From: G963663315 sp965116335
Lineage (GTDB): Bacteria; Pseudomonadota; Gammaproteobacteria; Arenicellales; Poriferihabitantaceae
Length of the DNA stretch: 64,000 nucleotides
Direction of reading: 5' to 3'
NCBI GenBank assembly: GCA_965116335.1
Contig: OZ220677.1
Span: 2,666,001 to 2,730,000, forward strand
A program made the translations under genes and the position numbers. The notes beneath the pieces were generated by a model that saw only the letters and a program-made list of their open reading frames with translations, searched no databases and was not told where the DNA came from. Positions 1-9,090 of this stretch are shown one piece after another. The first letter of the stretch is position 1. Each line of letters begins with the position of its first letter.

Positions 1-82
1 CCGGGTAAGTATTTCCTCATAATCTGCGGGTCAGTAGTGTGGTAGATTCTGATAGTACTTGATATACGCCCTCAATCCAATG

Positions 83-3000
83 TCATTGGATGCGGGAATG
101 CTGGTCGTCGGACAAAACGTTCAGTAGTTGCTCGACAAAATCCAGCCTTTCGGTCGGGTCGCTCAAATTCGTGGTAATTTTGAGTGCGTTTGGTCCGGCC
201 AGTTGGTATTGATCGGGGTGGCGCTGGATCAAGGAGAAAATAACATCCGCATTGACCACCGGATCGTCATGAAATTCGACCAGTCCGTGATTCTTATGGA
301 TGTCGATCTTTTTAATATCGAGTTGTTCACAGCGCAGCCTGAGGGCGGTAATCCTGAACAGGTTTTTAGCCGGGACTGGCAACAGGCCAAAGCGGTCAAT
401 TGCTTCGATTTGCAATTCCTGTAATGCTTCCGGGCCCTCTGAATTCGCGATTCTTTTATAAAATATCAGGCGGGCATGGGTATCACCGAGATAATCATGC
501 GGAAATAACGCCGGGAGATGCAATTCCACTTGCGATTGTTTGTCTGGCTCAAGTACATGGTCTGCGCTTGCCAGAACACCGTCCCGCACCGCGGTGACCG
601 CATGAGTCAGATATTCGCTGTAGAGAGAAAATCCAATTTCATCAATCGTTCCACTCTGTGTTTCGCCCAGCAATTCCCCGGCACCCCGGATCTCAAGGTC
701 ATGCGATGCCAGCGCAAATCCAGCGCCCAGATCAACCATCGAAACAATAGCGTCCAGACGTTTCACTGCATCACTGGTGATCAGATTCCGGTCTGGAATC
801 AGGAGGTAGGCGAATGCCTGGTGATGGGAGCGGCCCACTCTGCCGCGTAACTGATGGAGTTGCGCCAGGCCGAATCGGTCGGCCCGGTTTATGATGATGG
901 TGTTGGCTGAGGGAATATCTATACCGCTTTCGATAATCGTTGAGCAGACCAGCAAATTGAAACGCTGGTGATAAAAATCCTGCATGACTCTCTCTATCTG
1001 TAGTTCCGGCATCTGTCCGTGGCCAATCCCGATTCTGGCTTCGGGAATCAGTTCCCGGAGTTCCTCGGCCATGTCTTCAATCGTACGCACCGTGTTGTGC
1101 AGGAAAAAAACCTGGCCGCCGCGGCGAATCTCTCTTAAAACCGCTTCCCGGATCAATACCAGGTCCCACTGTCGGACGAAAGTCTTGATCGACATTCTAT
1201 TGGGCGGAGGCGTCGAAATGATTGAGATAGCCCTCATCCCGGACAGGGTCATGTTCAGGGTGCGCGGAATGGGGGTCGCAGTCAGAGTCAGTATATCAAC
1301 CTGGTTTCTCAATCGTTTCAGTTGCTCCTTCTGGCGAACCCCGAACCGGTGTTCTTCATCAATGATCAACAGTCCCAGGTCGGAAAAGCGAATATCCTTC
1401 TGCAGCAGACGATGGGTGCCAATCACAATATCGAGAGTCCCGTTCTCCATGCGCGCCAGCGTGTCCACAGACTGTGTTCGGGTATTGAATCGGGATAGCA
1501 TTGCGACATGGATCGGCCAGTCAGAGAAGCGGTCGGTGAATAATTGATAATGCTGTTGTGCGAGCAGGGTGGTCGGTGCTATCAACGCAACCTGTTTCTC
1601 GCAGCTCGCGACAATAAATGCGGCGCGCAGCGCAACTTCGGTTTTGCCGAAACCAACGTCACCGCATACCAGCCGATCCATCGGCTCAGCAGATTTCAAA
1701 TCCGCTATGACCTCCTCGATCACTTGCCTTTGGTCCGGGGTCTCCTCAAATGGAAACTGACTGGAAAACCGCTCCATGTCCTCCGGTTCGATTTCATAGC
1801 TACTGCCTTTGCGGGCGCGTCTGATGGCTTCTGCTTCCAGTAATTCGGTAGCTACGTCGTAAGCCTTTTCTCTGGCGCGCGCTTTCGCTTTTTCCCACTG
1901 GTTGCCGCCGAGCCGATGCAATGGCGCATGTTCCGGTGAACCGCCGGTGAATCTGCTGATCGCATTCAGGGAAATAACCGGGACATATAATTTGTCATTG
2001 TTCTGGTATTCGAGCACCAGAAATTCAGTCTGCTCATCGGTGATGTCGAGAATCTGTAGTCCTGTGTAGCGTCCAACTCCGTGTTTGATGTGGACAACCG
2101 GGTCGCCAATGCTCAGCTGTGCCAGGGACTTGATGATTGTTTCCGGATCGCGGTATTTCTGGTCTCTTTGGCGACGCTGATAAACCCTTTCTCCGTATAG
2201 CTGGCTTTCACAGATAATTTCGATGCCGATAGCATCGGACAGGAATCCTCTTTGCAGTGAACCCACGGTAATGGACAGTTCAGCATGGCCGGTTGACAGG
2301 AAGGCCCGGAAATCACCGACTGGATTCGGAATAATCCGGTTTGTCCGTAACATACTATCCAGTGCCTCACGTCTGCCCGGAGTTTCCGCCATAACCAGCA
2401 CCTTGTTGCTGGTATGATCCAGGTGCGAGAGGAATTCATGGTATGGGGACTTCTTTCGCGGCTCCGCCGGGAACTGCCGGTGGCAACCGACTGGCGCTTG
2501 CCAGTGCGTGCCCGAGCCCTCCTGAACCGCCATATCCCGCAGTCTGATGACTGGATATTGCGAGATTTGTGAGCGCATCTGGCTGTGGTCCAGCCAGAGC
2601 TGTTCGGGTGGCAATACTTTTCTGACTGCGTCATGATTGGCACTGATATGCCGGTTGTTGACTTCAGCCAGAAAGGTAGAGCAGGCATCGTCGAATTGCG
2701 CAGACAACACAAATACCGTATCGGCCCGTAGATATTCAAACAATGTGGCAGTTTGCTCAAAAAAGAGGGGAAAGAAAAAATCAGCGCCAGCCGGTATCTG
2801 TCCCTGGGAAACCTGGCTGTAGATGTGCTGGGATCTGGGGTCTCCTTCAAATTGCTTGCGAAAGGATGAGCGAAAGCGGGCAATACTTTGTTCAGTCATC
2901 GGGAACTCCCTGGCTGGCAGGAGTTCAATCCGGTTGACCTTGTCGATGGTTCTCTGGGTCTCGGGATCAAACCACCGAATCGAATCAACTATATCATCGA

Positions 3001-3580
3001 AGAAATCCAGGCGAAAAGGCGCTTCGACACCCATCGGGAAAACATCCAGCATTCCTCCTCGAACCGTATATTCTCCGGGCGAAACCACCTGGTGCACCGA
3101 TGTGTAGTTGGCATTGCTTAGCCGCTCCCGCAGTTCATCCATGCTGGCCTTCTGGCCGACTTCAAGTGAAAATGTATGACCGAAAACATAGTCCACCGGC
3201 GGCAATCTCTGCATCAGATTGGTGGTCTGTATCAGTACGATGCCGCGCCGTAATTCCGGTAGAGTGGCAAGCAGTTTCAGACGCTCGGAAATAATGTCCT
3301 GATGAGGAGAAAAGACATCATAAGGCAGGCATTCCCATCCCGGAAAAACCAGAATCGGTATTTCAGATGGATTGTCCTGAAAGTATCTGATTTCAGATTC
3401 AACGATCTCAAGCTGGCGCTGGTCCTCCATGACCACCACGAATACTCCGTCATATCGGCTCGCAGCTTCAGCCAACGCCATGCCGGTCGCGGAGCCGTGG
3501 AGTCCGGACCAGGTTACAATGCGCTCCTTTTCAGGAAGTGGGGGGTTGAGTAATCCAGAGTCGGACAAGAGGTCTCGCAC
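83..3580 (-). CDS. mfd: Transcription-repair coupling factor Mfd
   Basis: Mfd is an ATP-dependent translocase that removes RNA polymerase stalled at DNA lesions and recruits UvrA. The 1165-residue product is full family length. It has the N-terminal UvrB-homology region, the CarD-like polymerase-interaction domain (around GDPVVHIKHGVGRYTGL), a RecG-like helicase with Walker A GDVGFGKTE and Walker B IIDEEHRFG, the motif LTATPIPRTL, and the C-terminal UvrA-binding domain. It is divergent from ispD, so the roughly 70 bp between them should carry both promoters. Nothing is seen in the 82 bp downstream of its stop. Identification is secure. Confidence 0.98.
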   Translation of the reverse strand: MRDLLSDSGLLNPPLPEKERIVTWSGLHGSATGMALAEAASRYDGVFVVVMEDQRQLEIVESEIRYFQDNPSEIPILVFPGWECLPYDVFSPHQDIISERLKLLATLPELRRGIVLIQTTNLMQRLPPVDYVFGHTFSLEVGQKASMDELRERLSNANYTSVHQVVSPGEYTVRGGMLDVFPMGVEAPFRLDFFDDIVDSIRWFDPETQRTIDKVNRIELLPAREFPMTEQSIARFRSSFRKQFEGDPRSQHIYSQVSQGQIPAGADFFFPLFFEQTATLFEYLRADTVFVLSAQFDDACSTFLAEVNNRHISANHDAVRKVLPPEQLWLDHSQMRSQISQYPVIRLRDMAVQEGSGTHWQAPVGCHRQFPAEPRKKSPYHEFLSHLDHTSNKVLVMAETPGRREALDSMLRTNRIIPNPVGDFRAFLSTGHAELSITVGSLQRGFLSDAIGIEIICESQLYGERVYQRRQRDQKYRDPETIIKSLAQLSIGDPVVHIKHGVGRYTGLQILDITDEQTEFLVLEYQNNDKLYVPVISLNAISRFTGGSPEHAPLHRLGGNQWEKAKARAREKAYDVATELLEAEAIRRARKGSSYEIEPEDMERFSSQFPFEETPDQRQVIEEVIADLKSAEPMDRLVCGDVGFGKTEVALRAAFIVASCEKQVALIAPTTLLAQQHYQLFTDRFSDWPIHVAMLSRFNTRTQSVDTLARMENGTLDIVIGTHRLLQKDIRFSDLGLLIIDEEHRFGVRQKEQLKRLRNQVDILTLTATPIPRTLNMTLSGMRAISIISTPPPNRMSIKTFVRQWDLVLIREAVLREIRRGGQVFFLHNTVRTIEDMAEELRELIPEARIGIGHGQMPELQIERVMQDFYHQRFNLLVCSTIIESGIDIPSANTIIINRADRFGLAQLHQLRGRVGRSHHQAFAYLLIPDRNLITSDAVKRLDAIVSMVDLGAGFALASHDLEIRGAGELLGETQSGTIDEIGFSLYSEYLTHAVTAVRDGVLASADHVLEPDKQSQVELHLPALFPHDYLGDTHARLIFYKRIANSEGPEALQELQIEAIDRFGLLPVPAKNLFRITALRLRCEQLDIKKIDIHKNHGLVEFHDDPVVNADVIFSLIQRHPDQYQLAGPNALKITTNLSDPTERLDFVEQLLNVLSDDQHSRIQ

Positions 3581-3648
3581 GGTGTAAATTTATGATAGCC
3601 TTGCAAACTTGAGGGAGCGGATTGTACCCTATAGACAGGCTGTTCTTA

Positions 3649-4377
3649 ATGAAAAATGCGGCAGACGAAATGACACGACAACACAAGGTATGGGCAATTA
3701 TCCCGGCGGGCGGAGTGGGTCTGCGTATGCAGGCCGACCAGCCGAAACAATACCTGTTGGTGTGCGGGCAGCCGATTATCCACCACACTTTATCACGGAT
3801 TTGCGCGAGCCCGTCCATCGACGGCGTGATTGTGGGTATTGCGGATACCGATCACTGGTGGCCACATCATTCATTTTCCCATTCCAGGATGCTGGGAGTT
3901 TATGCCGCCGGGGTGGAGCGGGCGGACACGGTTCGTAACGGCCTGGATTATCTTCTGGAGCATCAAGGCGCGGATGAGTCTGATTGGGCGCTGGTGCATG
4001 ATGCGGTCCGACCCTGCATTTTGCAGCAGGATATCGAGAGTCTGGTCAATGCAGCGATTCACAACGGGAATGGCGCAGTTTTAGGGAGAGGGTTGGCCGA
4101 TACCCTGAAGATTGTGGACGAAAATGACAGAATAACAGATACCGTCCCGCGTGATCGGTTTTGCAGGACGTATACCCCTCAGATATTCAGGATCAGGGAC
4201 TTAATCCATGGTATTGACCAGAGTCGGTCGCAGGGAGTGAAGGTCACGGATGAATCCATGGCTATGGAAGCTGTCGGGATTCGACCGATGCTGGTGCGGG
4301 GGCATCCCGCTAACATCAAGGTGACGGTACGCAGTGATCTTGACTTGATGGAAGTTATTTTGGAGGCTTTTCAATGA
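3649..4377 (+). CDS. ispD: 2-C-methyl-D-erythritol 4-phosphate cytidylyltransferase IspD
   Basis: Third enzyme of the MEP isoprenoid pathway: it couples MEP with CTP to form CDP-ME in the cytosol. Visible motifs are the nucleotide-binding IIPAGGVGLRMQ...PKQY, LVHDAVRPC, the PRDRFCRTYTPQIF segment and the C-terminal NIKVTVRSDLDLM. The ATG at 3649 was chosen. A TTG at 3622 would add nine residues and an ATG at 3670 would remove seven; family alignment allows 3649 or 3670. Its stop overlaps the ispF start by ATGA, so the two pathway genes are translationally coupled. Confidence 0.96.
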   Translation: MKNAADEMTRQHKVWAIIPAGGVGLRMQADQPKQYLLVCGQPIIHHTLSRICASPSIDGVIVGIADTDHWWPHHSFSHSRMLGVYAAGVERADTVRNGLDYLLEHQGADESDWALVHDAVRPCILQQDIESLVNAAIHNGNGAVLGRGLADTLKIVDENDRITDTVPRDRFCRTYTPQIFRIRDLIHGIDQSRSQGVKVTDESMAMEAVGIRPMLVRGHPANIKVTVRSDLDLMEVILEAFQ

Positions 4378-4847
4378 TCAGAATAGGCACAGGTTATGAT
4401 GTTCACGCTCTGGCGGCGGGGCGAAAACTGATACTGGGCGGAGTCGAGATCAAGTGGCCGATGGGACTTGCAGGACATTCGGATGCGGATGTGGTGATCC
4501 ACGCGATTTGTGATGCGTGTCTGGGTGCCGCCGGAGCCGGAGACATCGGTGTCCATTTCCCGCCGGAAGACCAGCAATACAAGGATATAGACAGCCGGGA
4601 ACTGCTCCGGGAAGTGGCAGCCAGATTACGCAAGGAACGCTGGGTAATCAGCAACCTCGACTGCACTATTATTGCCGAGAAGCCAAAACTTCGTCCTTTC
4701 ATACCGGCCATGGTCCGGCATATTTCAGAAGACTTACGAGTTGACCGTAGCCGCGTGAATGTCAAGGCCACCACAACCGAAGGGCTCGGTTATATTGGGC
4801 AACAAAAAGGCATTGCAACACAAGCCGTAGTCCTGATAGAGCGCTAG
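4374..4847 (+). CDS. ispF: 2-C-methyl-D-erythritol 2,4-cyclodiphosphate synthase IspF
   Basis: Cyclises CDP-ME 2-phosphate to MEcPP with release of CMP, a later MEP-pathway step than IspD. The 157-residue length is typical. The N-terminus MIRIGTGYDVH carries the metal-binding D-x-H pair, followed by GHSDADVV with the third metal ligand, the loop ending GDIGVHFPP, and the signature KATTTEGLGYIG near the C-terminus. It overlaps ispD by four bases. It is convergent with the HIT gene, with 58 bp between the stops. Confidence 0.98.
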   Translation: MIRIGTGYDVHALAAGRKLILGGVEIKWPMGLAGHSDADVVIHAICDACLGAAGAGDIGVHFPPEDQQYKDIDSRELLREVAARLRKERWVISNLDCTIIAEKPKLRPFIPAMVRHISEDLRVDRSRVNVKATTTEGLGYIGQQKGIATQAVVLIER

Positions 4848-4905
4848 CGGGCTGTAATCCAGGCGCCGGAGTGTCCGCTCTGGCGGCGGCTCGCTCCGGG
4901 GACAG

Positions 4906-5259
4906 TCAGGATTTCGACAGCATTCTTCCCAGTGGTCGACCACCGAGCAGGTGCATGTGCAGATGGTAGACTTCCTGGCCGCCATGCCTGCCACAGTTGA
5001 TCAATAACCGATAGCCGTCTTCTGCGATGCCTTCATCAGCAGCCAGTTGTCGTGCTACGACGAACAAATGTCCCAGCAGGGCTTCATCCTCGTCCGATAC
5101 GTCATTGACTGAAGGAATCGGTTTGTTGGGGATAATCAGGACATGAGTGGGAGCCTGGGGGTGAATGTCACGAAATGCAGTGACCCGGTCATCCTGATAC
5201 AGAATATCCGCATCGATTTCCTTGTTGATTATCCGGGTGAACAGGGTGTCTTCAGTCAT
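4906..5259 (-). CDS. hinT: HIT-family nucleoside phosphoramidase (HinT-like)
   Basis: A small HIT-domain protein of 117 residues. The family hydrolyses purine nucleoside phosphoramidates and related AMP conjugates. The histidine triad is visible as HLHMHLLGGRPLGRML near the C-terminus, and the N-terminal TLFTRIINKEIDADILYQDD segment is characteristic of HinT. Its start overlaps the stop of the upstream ChaC-like gene by four bases, so the two are probably co-transcribed. The physiological substrate cannot be inferred from sequence. Confidence 0.95.
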   Translation of the reverse strand: MTEDTLFTRIINKEIDADILYQDDRVTAFRDIHPQAPTHVLIIPNKPIPSVNDVSDEDEALLGHLFVVARQLAADEGIAEDGYRLLINCGRHGGQEVYHLHMHLLGGRPLGRMLSKS

Positions 5260-5858
5260 GGTGGTTTTGTCTGTGTTTGAGGTTGAGAATCCGTCGAGCA
5301 GGTCGACGACAGTATATCGGCAATCCGGTGGAGGCCGGGGTCACGAATCCCCATCGAGTCCAGATGCGAGACAGTATTGATTATATAGTCGATGTTGGTT
5401 CCACTGGGGCCGCAGGCGTATTTTATGACTTTTATGGCTTGTTCTATCGGCATTTCAGGTGCGAACTGAGGGTGCTTCGTTTTGGAGACAAAGGTCAGAG
5501 CGGTAACGACCCGGTCGTCCTCAAGATGAACCGGCTTGACCACAGGCTGATAAGCGTCATTGATCATTTCCCGCTCATAGAGATAATTCAGGTGCGGGTT
5601 GCGGTTCTGATCATGCAGCCGAAAAGCCATTCCATTACAGGACCCTCCGGCTGCCAATCCCAGCACCAGTCCCGGTTTTTCCGGAGTGCCCCGGTATTGC
5701 TTCGACCACAGACAGAGCCTGCGATGAAACCCGAAAATACGGGCCGGTCGGGATTCTGTGTACGTGAATCCAGGATTCCACATCAACGAACCATAGCCGA
5801 ACACCCACAAGTCATGCTCCGGCAGCGCGATATTGGCGTTGATGAAATGGTTGGTCAT
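5256..5858 (-). CDS. ChaC-like gamma-glutamylcyclotransferase
   Basis: Member of the ChaC/GGCT family, which releases 5-oxoproline from gamma-glutamyl peptides such as glutathione. The substrate-binding loop FGYGSLMWNP lies near the N-terminus, followed by the family segment RIFGFHRRLCLWS. The reading frame opens at 5966, but that extension overlaps the upstream DUF262 gene and lacks family similarity. The ATG at 5858 (MTNHFINANIALPEHDLWVF) gives a normal 200-residue protein. It lies 70 bp downstream of the defence-like operon and looks like the ancestral neighbour beyond the inserted block. Confidence 0.9.
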   Translation of the reverse strand: MTNHFINANIALPEHDLWVFGYGSLMWNPGFTYTESRPARIFGFHRRLCLWSKQYRGTPEKPGLVLGLAAGGSCNGMAFRLHDQNRNPHLNYLYEREMINDAYQPVVKPVHLEDDRVVTALTFVSKTKHPQFAPEMPIEQAIKVIKYACGPSGTNIDYIINTVSHLDSMGIRDPGLHRIADILSSTCSTDSQPQTQTKPP

Positions 5859-5928
5859 TGTCGGATCAATCAAGATGTGAAGAACAGCTGTCCTTGTACT
5901 CCGAATACTTGTCCATTTATCCGAAGCC

Positions 5929-7608
5929 TTAATCAACCTGCCAGGTTTTTGCCGCCTGATCGGCAAGCCAGGATTGATAATTATTCAGGTTTGCCATATC
6001 CCAATGCTCGTATTTGGCAATCTGGTTGGCCAGCTTGAAAGGAGTTTCAAGATAATGCAATTTCTTGGTAGCGAAATCAGCGCGCCCCAACGCATCATTA
6101 TCCAGCAGTATCATATTGCCGAGCCGGTCTGTAATATCATGGGCGCCTTCGCCGAAATACCGATACCACTCCTGCTCCGGGTTGTATGGGAAAATGTGTT
6201 CAAGCGTCGTATCCAGATAATTGGTTTTGTGTCCTGCATGGCTTTCTATTTCCGATAACAAAAACCGGATTTTTTTAGATGAGCTTCTGCTTGGCAGACT
6301 GCGATATTGAAAGGCATTTTTGAATACCTCATCAGCCGGATAAAGCGCCTGAAAATCCGGGCTGCTCTTGATGTGGCTGGCACGCTGATACTGGCCATTG
6401 GATATCTGTATGGCCATGTTGTTATATCGCCTCTCCTGCTCATTGGGTGAGTAGCTGCAAATTACGTTATAACGAATCGACAGGCAATAGAGGTAGCGTA
6501 GTGTTTTGATGAATTCATCGGGAGAAAATTTCCCGAATGCTGCCATTAATATCGTATAGGGCTGTCGGATGCCAAACAGTTTCAAGCCTTCAAGGAAATG
6601 GACAGCATTCCGGTATTCACCATTTTGTTGTTGCCACCACTCATCATAAGGCTGGGACAAGGAAGCATAGACCGGGGCCGATTCTGTTAATGACTGTAGA
6701 TAACTGTACGCTTGTTCGGGTGTGGTATACAGTCGGCGCACTGATTTAAACAATTCCTTCTTGCTAACCAGCGGCTTGTGGGAATTGTGCAGGTAGCGCA
6801 CGAAATCAGTGAAATCGTTGTTGCCCAGCTGAGTCAGGATGTCGGACCAGGTTTCATCCAGATCGTCCAGCTTTTCGTCCGCTACATCGTCATTCTGGGT
6901 GACTACTGAAAAAATATAGTTTTTCAGCAAGTCAGGGGTAGAAAGCTGTACGCCTCTGGCATTTAATGTTTCAAATACCTTATAAGCATTCAAGCTGTCC
7001 TGTACCACAATTTTCGTGAAAATTAGTCGAGAGGAAAAGCGGGTGATGAATTCTGCAATTTCCGCACCATTATCTCCAAAATTCTTGTTACAGAAAAACT
7101 GGAATGCCTGCTTCAAGAGGTTGTTGGTTGTGGTTATACCCCTACTTTGGGGGGCACGCAGATTGGAGCAAATATCCTTGTAGAAACGTCCATTGTTGCG
7201 ATTTAACGTTAGCCTGCTGCTGACTCTTAATGAGACGATATCCTTTGAGCCAATATAGCGTGCGACAATTTCCTGCAAGCGCTGCTGATTATTCTCTGCA
7301 TCCTGATTCTCGTCGATCAAATTCTGGATTTTTTGCATTGTTGCCAGAATCAACAAGGAGAGTGTCACCATGCGCTGCTGGCCGTCTATTACCTCAAAAT
7401 CATGCTGGTTTTTACGCTGTAACACGATATAACCCATATAGTGGAACCCTTCCTGATCCAGTCCTTCGATATCCGCCCACAAGTCTTCCCACTGCTCTTG
7501 TTCCCACGAGTAATCTCGCTGAAAATGCGGCACGGTGTATTTAACCCCATTACTCAACAATTCTGAGAATGTCTGGTTAGCAGGCTCCATCAACATAAAA
7601 TCACTCAT
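5929..7608 (-). CDS. DUF262/DUF1524 (GmrSD-like) protein
   Basis: A 559-residue protein of the DUF262-DUF1524 class. GmrSD is a known member, a nuclease that degrades modified phage DNA. The N-terminal ParB-like DUF262 domain shows VPHFQRDYSW (residues 26-35) and the nucleotide-handling motif DGQQR (75-79). The C-terminal HNH-like DUF1524 domain shows LEHIFPYNP (His about 471) and RLGNMILLD. Both halves appear intact. It is the last gene of a six-gene minus-strand operon and overlaps the HsdM-like gene by four bases. By family it is a likely effector that cleaves modified or invading DNA. The actual target is unknown. Confidence 0.88.
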   Translation of the reverse strand: MSDFMLMEPANQTFSELLSNGVKYTVPHFQRDYSWEQEQWEDLWADIEGLDQEGFHYMGYIVLQRKNQHDFEVIDGQQRMVTLSLLILATMQKIQNLIDENQDAENNQQRLQEIVARYIGSKDIVSLRVSSRLTLNRNNGRFYKDICSNLRAPQSRGITTTNNLLKQAFQFFCNKNFGDNGAEIAEFITRFSSRLIFTKIVVQDSLNAYKVFETLNARGVQLSTPDLLKNYIFSVVTQNDDVADEKLDDLDETWSDILTQLGNNDFTDFVRYLHNSHKPLVSKKELFKSVRRLYTTPEQAYSYLQSLTESAPVYASLSQPYDEWWQQQNGEYRNAVHFLEGLKLFGIRQPYTILMAAFGKFSPDEFIKTLRYLYCLSIRYNVICSYSPNEQERRYNNMAIQISNGQYQRASHIKSSPDFQALYPADEVFKNAFQYRSLPSRSSSKKIRFLLSEIESHAGHKTNYLDTTLEHIFPYNPEQEWYRYFGEGAHDITDRLGNMILLDNDALGRADFATKKLHYLETPFKLANQIAKYEHWDMANLNNYQSWLADQAAKTWQVD

Positions 7609-9017
7609 CTCATTATCTCCAGTGATAACTGGCTGATCTCCTCATCCAGCGTTCTTAAATCAGCCGTGATTTCTTCTACAGACCGTAACGGGGTGAATTG
7701 ATAAAAGTATTTCGTGAAATTGATCTCGTAGCCAATCTTGTCTTTCGAGCGGTCCATCCATGAGTCTGGAAGATGAGGCCAGACTTCCCGTTGCCAGTAT
7801 TCATCTACATTTTGATCCAGCGGAACTCGTTCATGATCACGCTTCTTCGTGTCCGGCTTCGGGTTTCCTTTTTTATCAGTTTGGGTCTCGCCGTCTTCAA
7901 TTAACGGTTGATCCACCACGATCTTGGTGTACCCGAAGAATTCATTCGGGAAAATCTTGCAGAACTCGCCTTCTTCGTTTGATTGATAAATATCAGACAG
8001 CGTCTGGATTTGCTCATCAGAAAGGTATTTGCCCTTGTCGCCCAGGTTCTTTTTCATTTTTGTCGAGAATGAAGTCCCGTTAATCAGTTGAACTTGCCCT
8101 TTGCTTTCTTCCAGAACAAAACTTTGTTCACTCTTCCAACTCACTCCAAATGGTGGATTGGTGATCATGTAATCAAATTTTTGACCCTGCAAACGGTCAT
8201 CGGAAAGGGAAGAACAGGGGCCATGGATATGTTCCGGGTTTTCATCCATCATGAGCAGGTCTGATTTACAGATTGAATAAGTTACGTCATTGAGTTCCTG
8301 ACCATACAGGTTGATCACGAGGTCTTGATTAATGTTCTGGTGAACCCACTCCTTGCCAATGGTCAGCATCCCCCCGGTTCCACAACACGGGTCAAACACC
8401 GAGCGAATCTTCCCTTCGCCCTGCAAGTCTGCCTTGTTTCCCCCGAATACGAAAGATACCAGCAGCTTCACTACATCGCGAGGGGTAAAGTGATTGCCGC
8501 TTTCCTCGTTCGACATTTCCGAGAAACGCCGAAGGAGTTCCTCATATACCGACCCCATCTGGTGGTTGTCGACCACCGATGGATGGAGATCAACCCTCGT
8601 GAACTTGTCGATTAACAGATACAGTCGGTTATGTTTATGCAATTTCTCGACTAACGGATTGAGCGAGAAGTTCTCGATGATGTCCAGCACGTTCCTGGAG
8701 TAACCCTGGACATAATTGTTGAAATTCATCAAGATGTTATCCGGGTCGCTTTTTAACCGGGAAAGATCGTATCTGGAGCGGTTGAAGAACTTTAGCCCGG
8801 TCTGATTAAGGATGACGGGTGTGGGGTCAACCTGCCTCTTGTACTTCTCATAGAGATTGTAAACTTCGTCCTTCTTCGGTTCCAGAACACAATCCAGACG
8901 CCGCATGACGGCAAAAGGCAGAATGACCCGCCCGTATTCGCCGGGCTTGAACAGCCCGAGGAGCACATCATCAGCAGATGACCAGATAAGAGAAGAAAGA
9001 CTGGTTGTATTGTTCAT
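7605..9017 (-). CDS. HsdM-like N6-adenine DNA methyltransferase
   Basis: A 470-residue protein resembling type I restriction modification subunits. It has the HsdM N-terminal helical domain (EYGRVILPFAVMRRLDCVLE), the FTPRDVVKLLV segment, SAM-binding motif FDPCCGTGG (208-216) and catalytic NPPF (287-290). The C-terminal part, FGYTKIVVDQPLI and DKIGYEINFTKYFYQF, is typical of this M-subunit branch. The usual partners HsdS (specificity) and HsdR (translocase/nuclease) are absent from the whole window. It starts 73 bp after the preceding methyltransferase gene, the only gap in the operon, so a second promoter is possible. Whether it methylates without HsdS is an open question. Confidence 0.9.
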   Translation of the reverse strand: MNNTTSLSSLIWSSADDVLLGLFKPGEYGRVILPFAVMRRLDCVLEPKKDEVYNLYEKYKRQVDPTPVILNQTGLKFFNRSRYDLSRLKSDPDNILMNFNNYVQGYSRNVLDIIENFSLNPLVEKLHKHNRLYLLIDKFTRVDLHPSVVDNHQMGSVYEELLRRFSEMSNEESGNHFTPRDVVKLLVSFVFGGNKADLQGEGKIRSVFDPCCGTGGMLTIGKEWVHQNINQDLVINLYGQELNDVTYSICKSDLLMMDENPEHIHGPCSSLSDDRLQGQKFDYMITNPPFGVSWKSEQSFVLEESKGQVQLINGTSFSTKMKKNLGDKGKYLSDEQIQTLSDIYQSNEEGEFCKIFPNEFFGYTKIVVDQPLIEDGETQTDKKGNPKPDTKKRDHERVPLDQNVDEYWQREVWPHLPDSWMDRSKDKIGYEINFTKYFYQFTPLRSVEEITADLRTLDEEISQLSLEIMR

Positions 9018-9090
9018 TTATTGAGAAGAAATTACCATATACGGAAGGACGATTTCTTTAGGGGAAAACGCTTGATATTGTTGCACTATA

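Noticed and set aside
2113..2883. 256-codon minus-strand ORF inside mfd
   Set aside because: It lies in another frame of mfd on the same strand, has no family signature, and mfd is intact across it.
5859..5966. N-terminal extension of the ChaC-like protein
   Set aside because: It overlaps the upstream DUF262 gene and lacks family similarity. The ATG at 5858 fits the family length.
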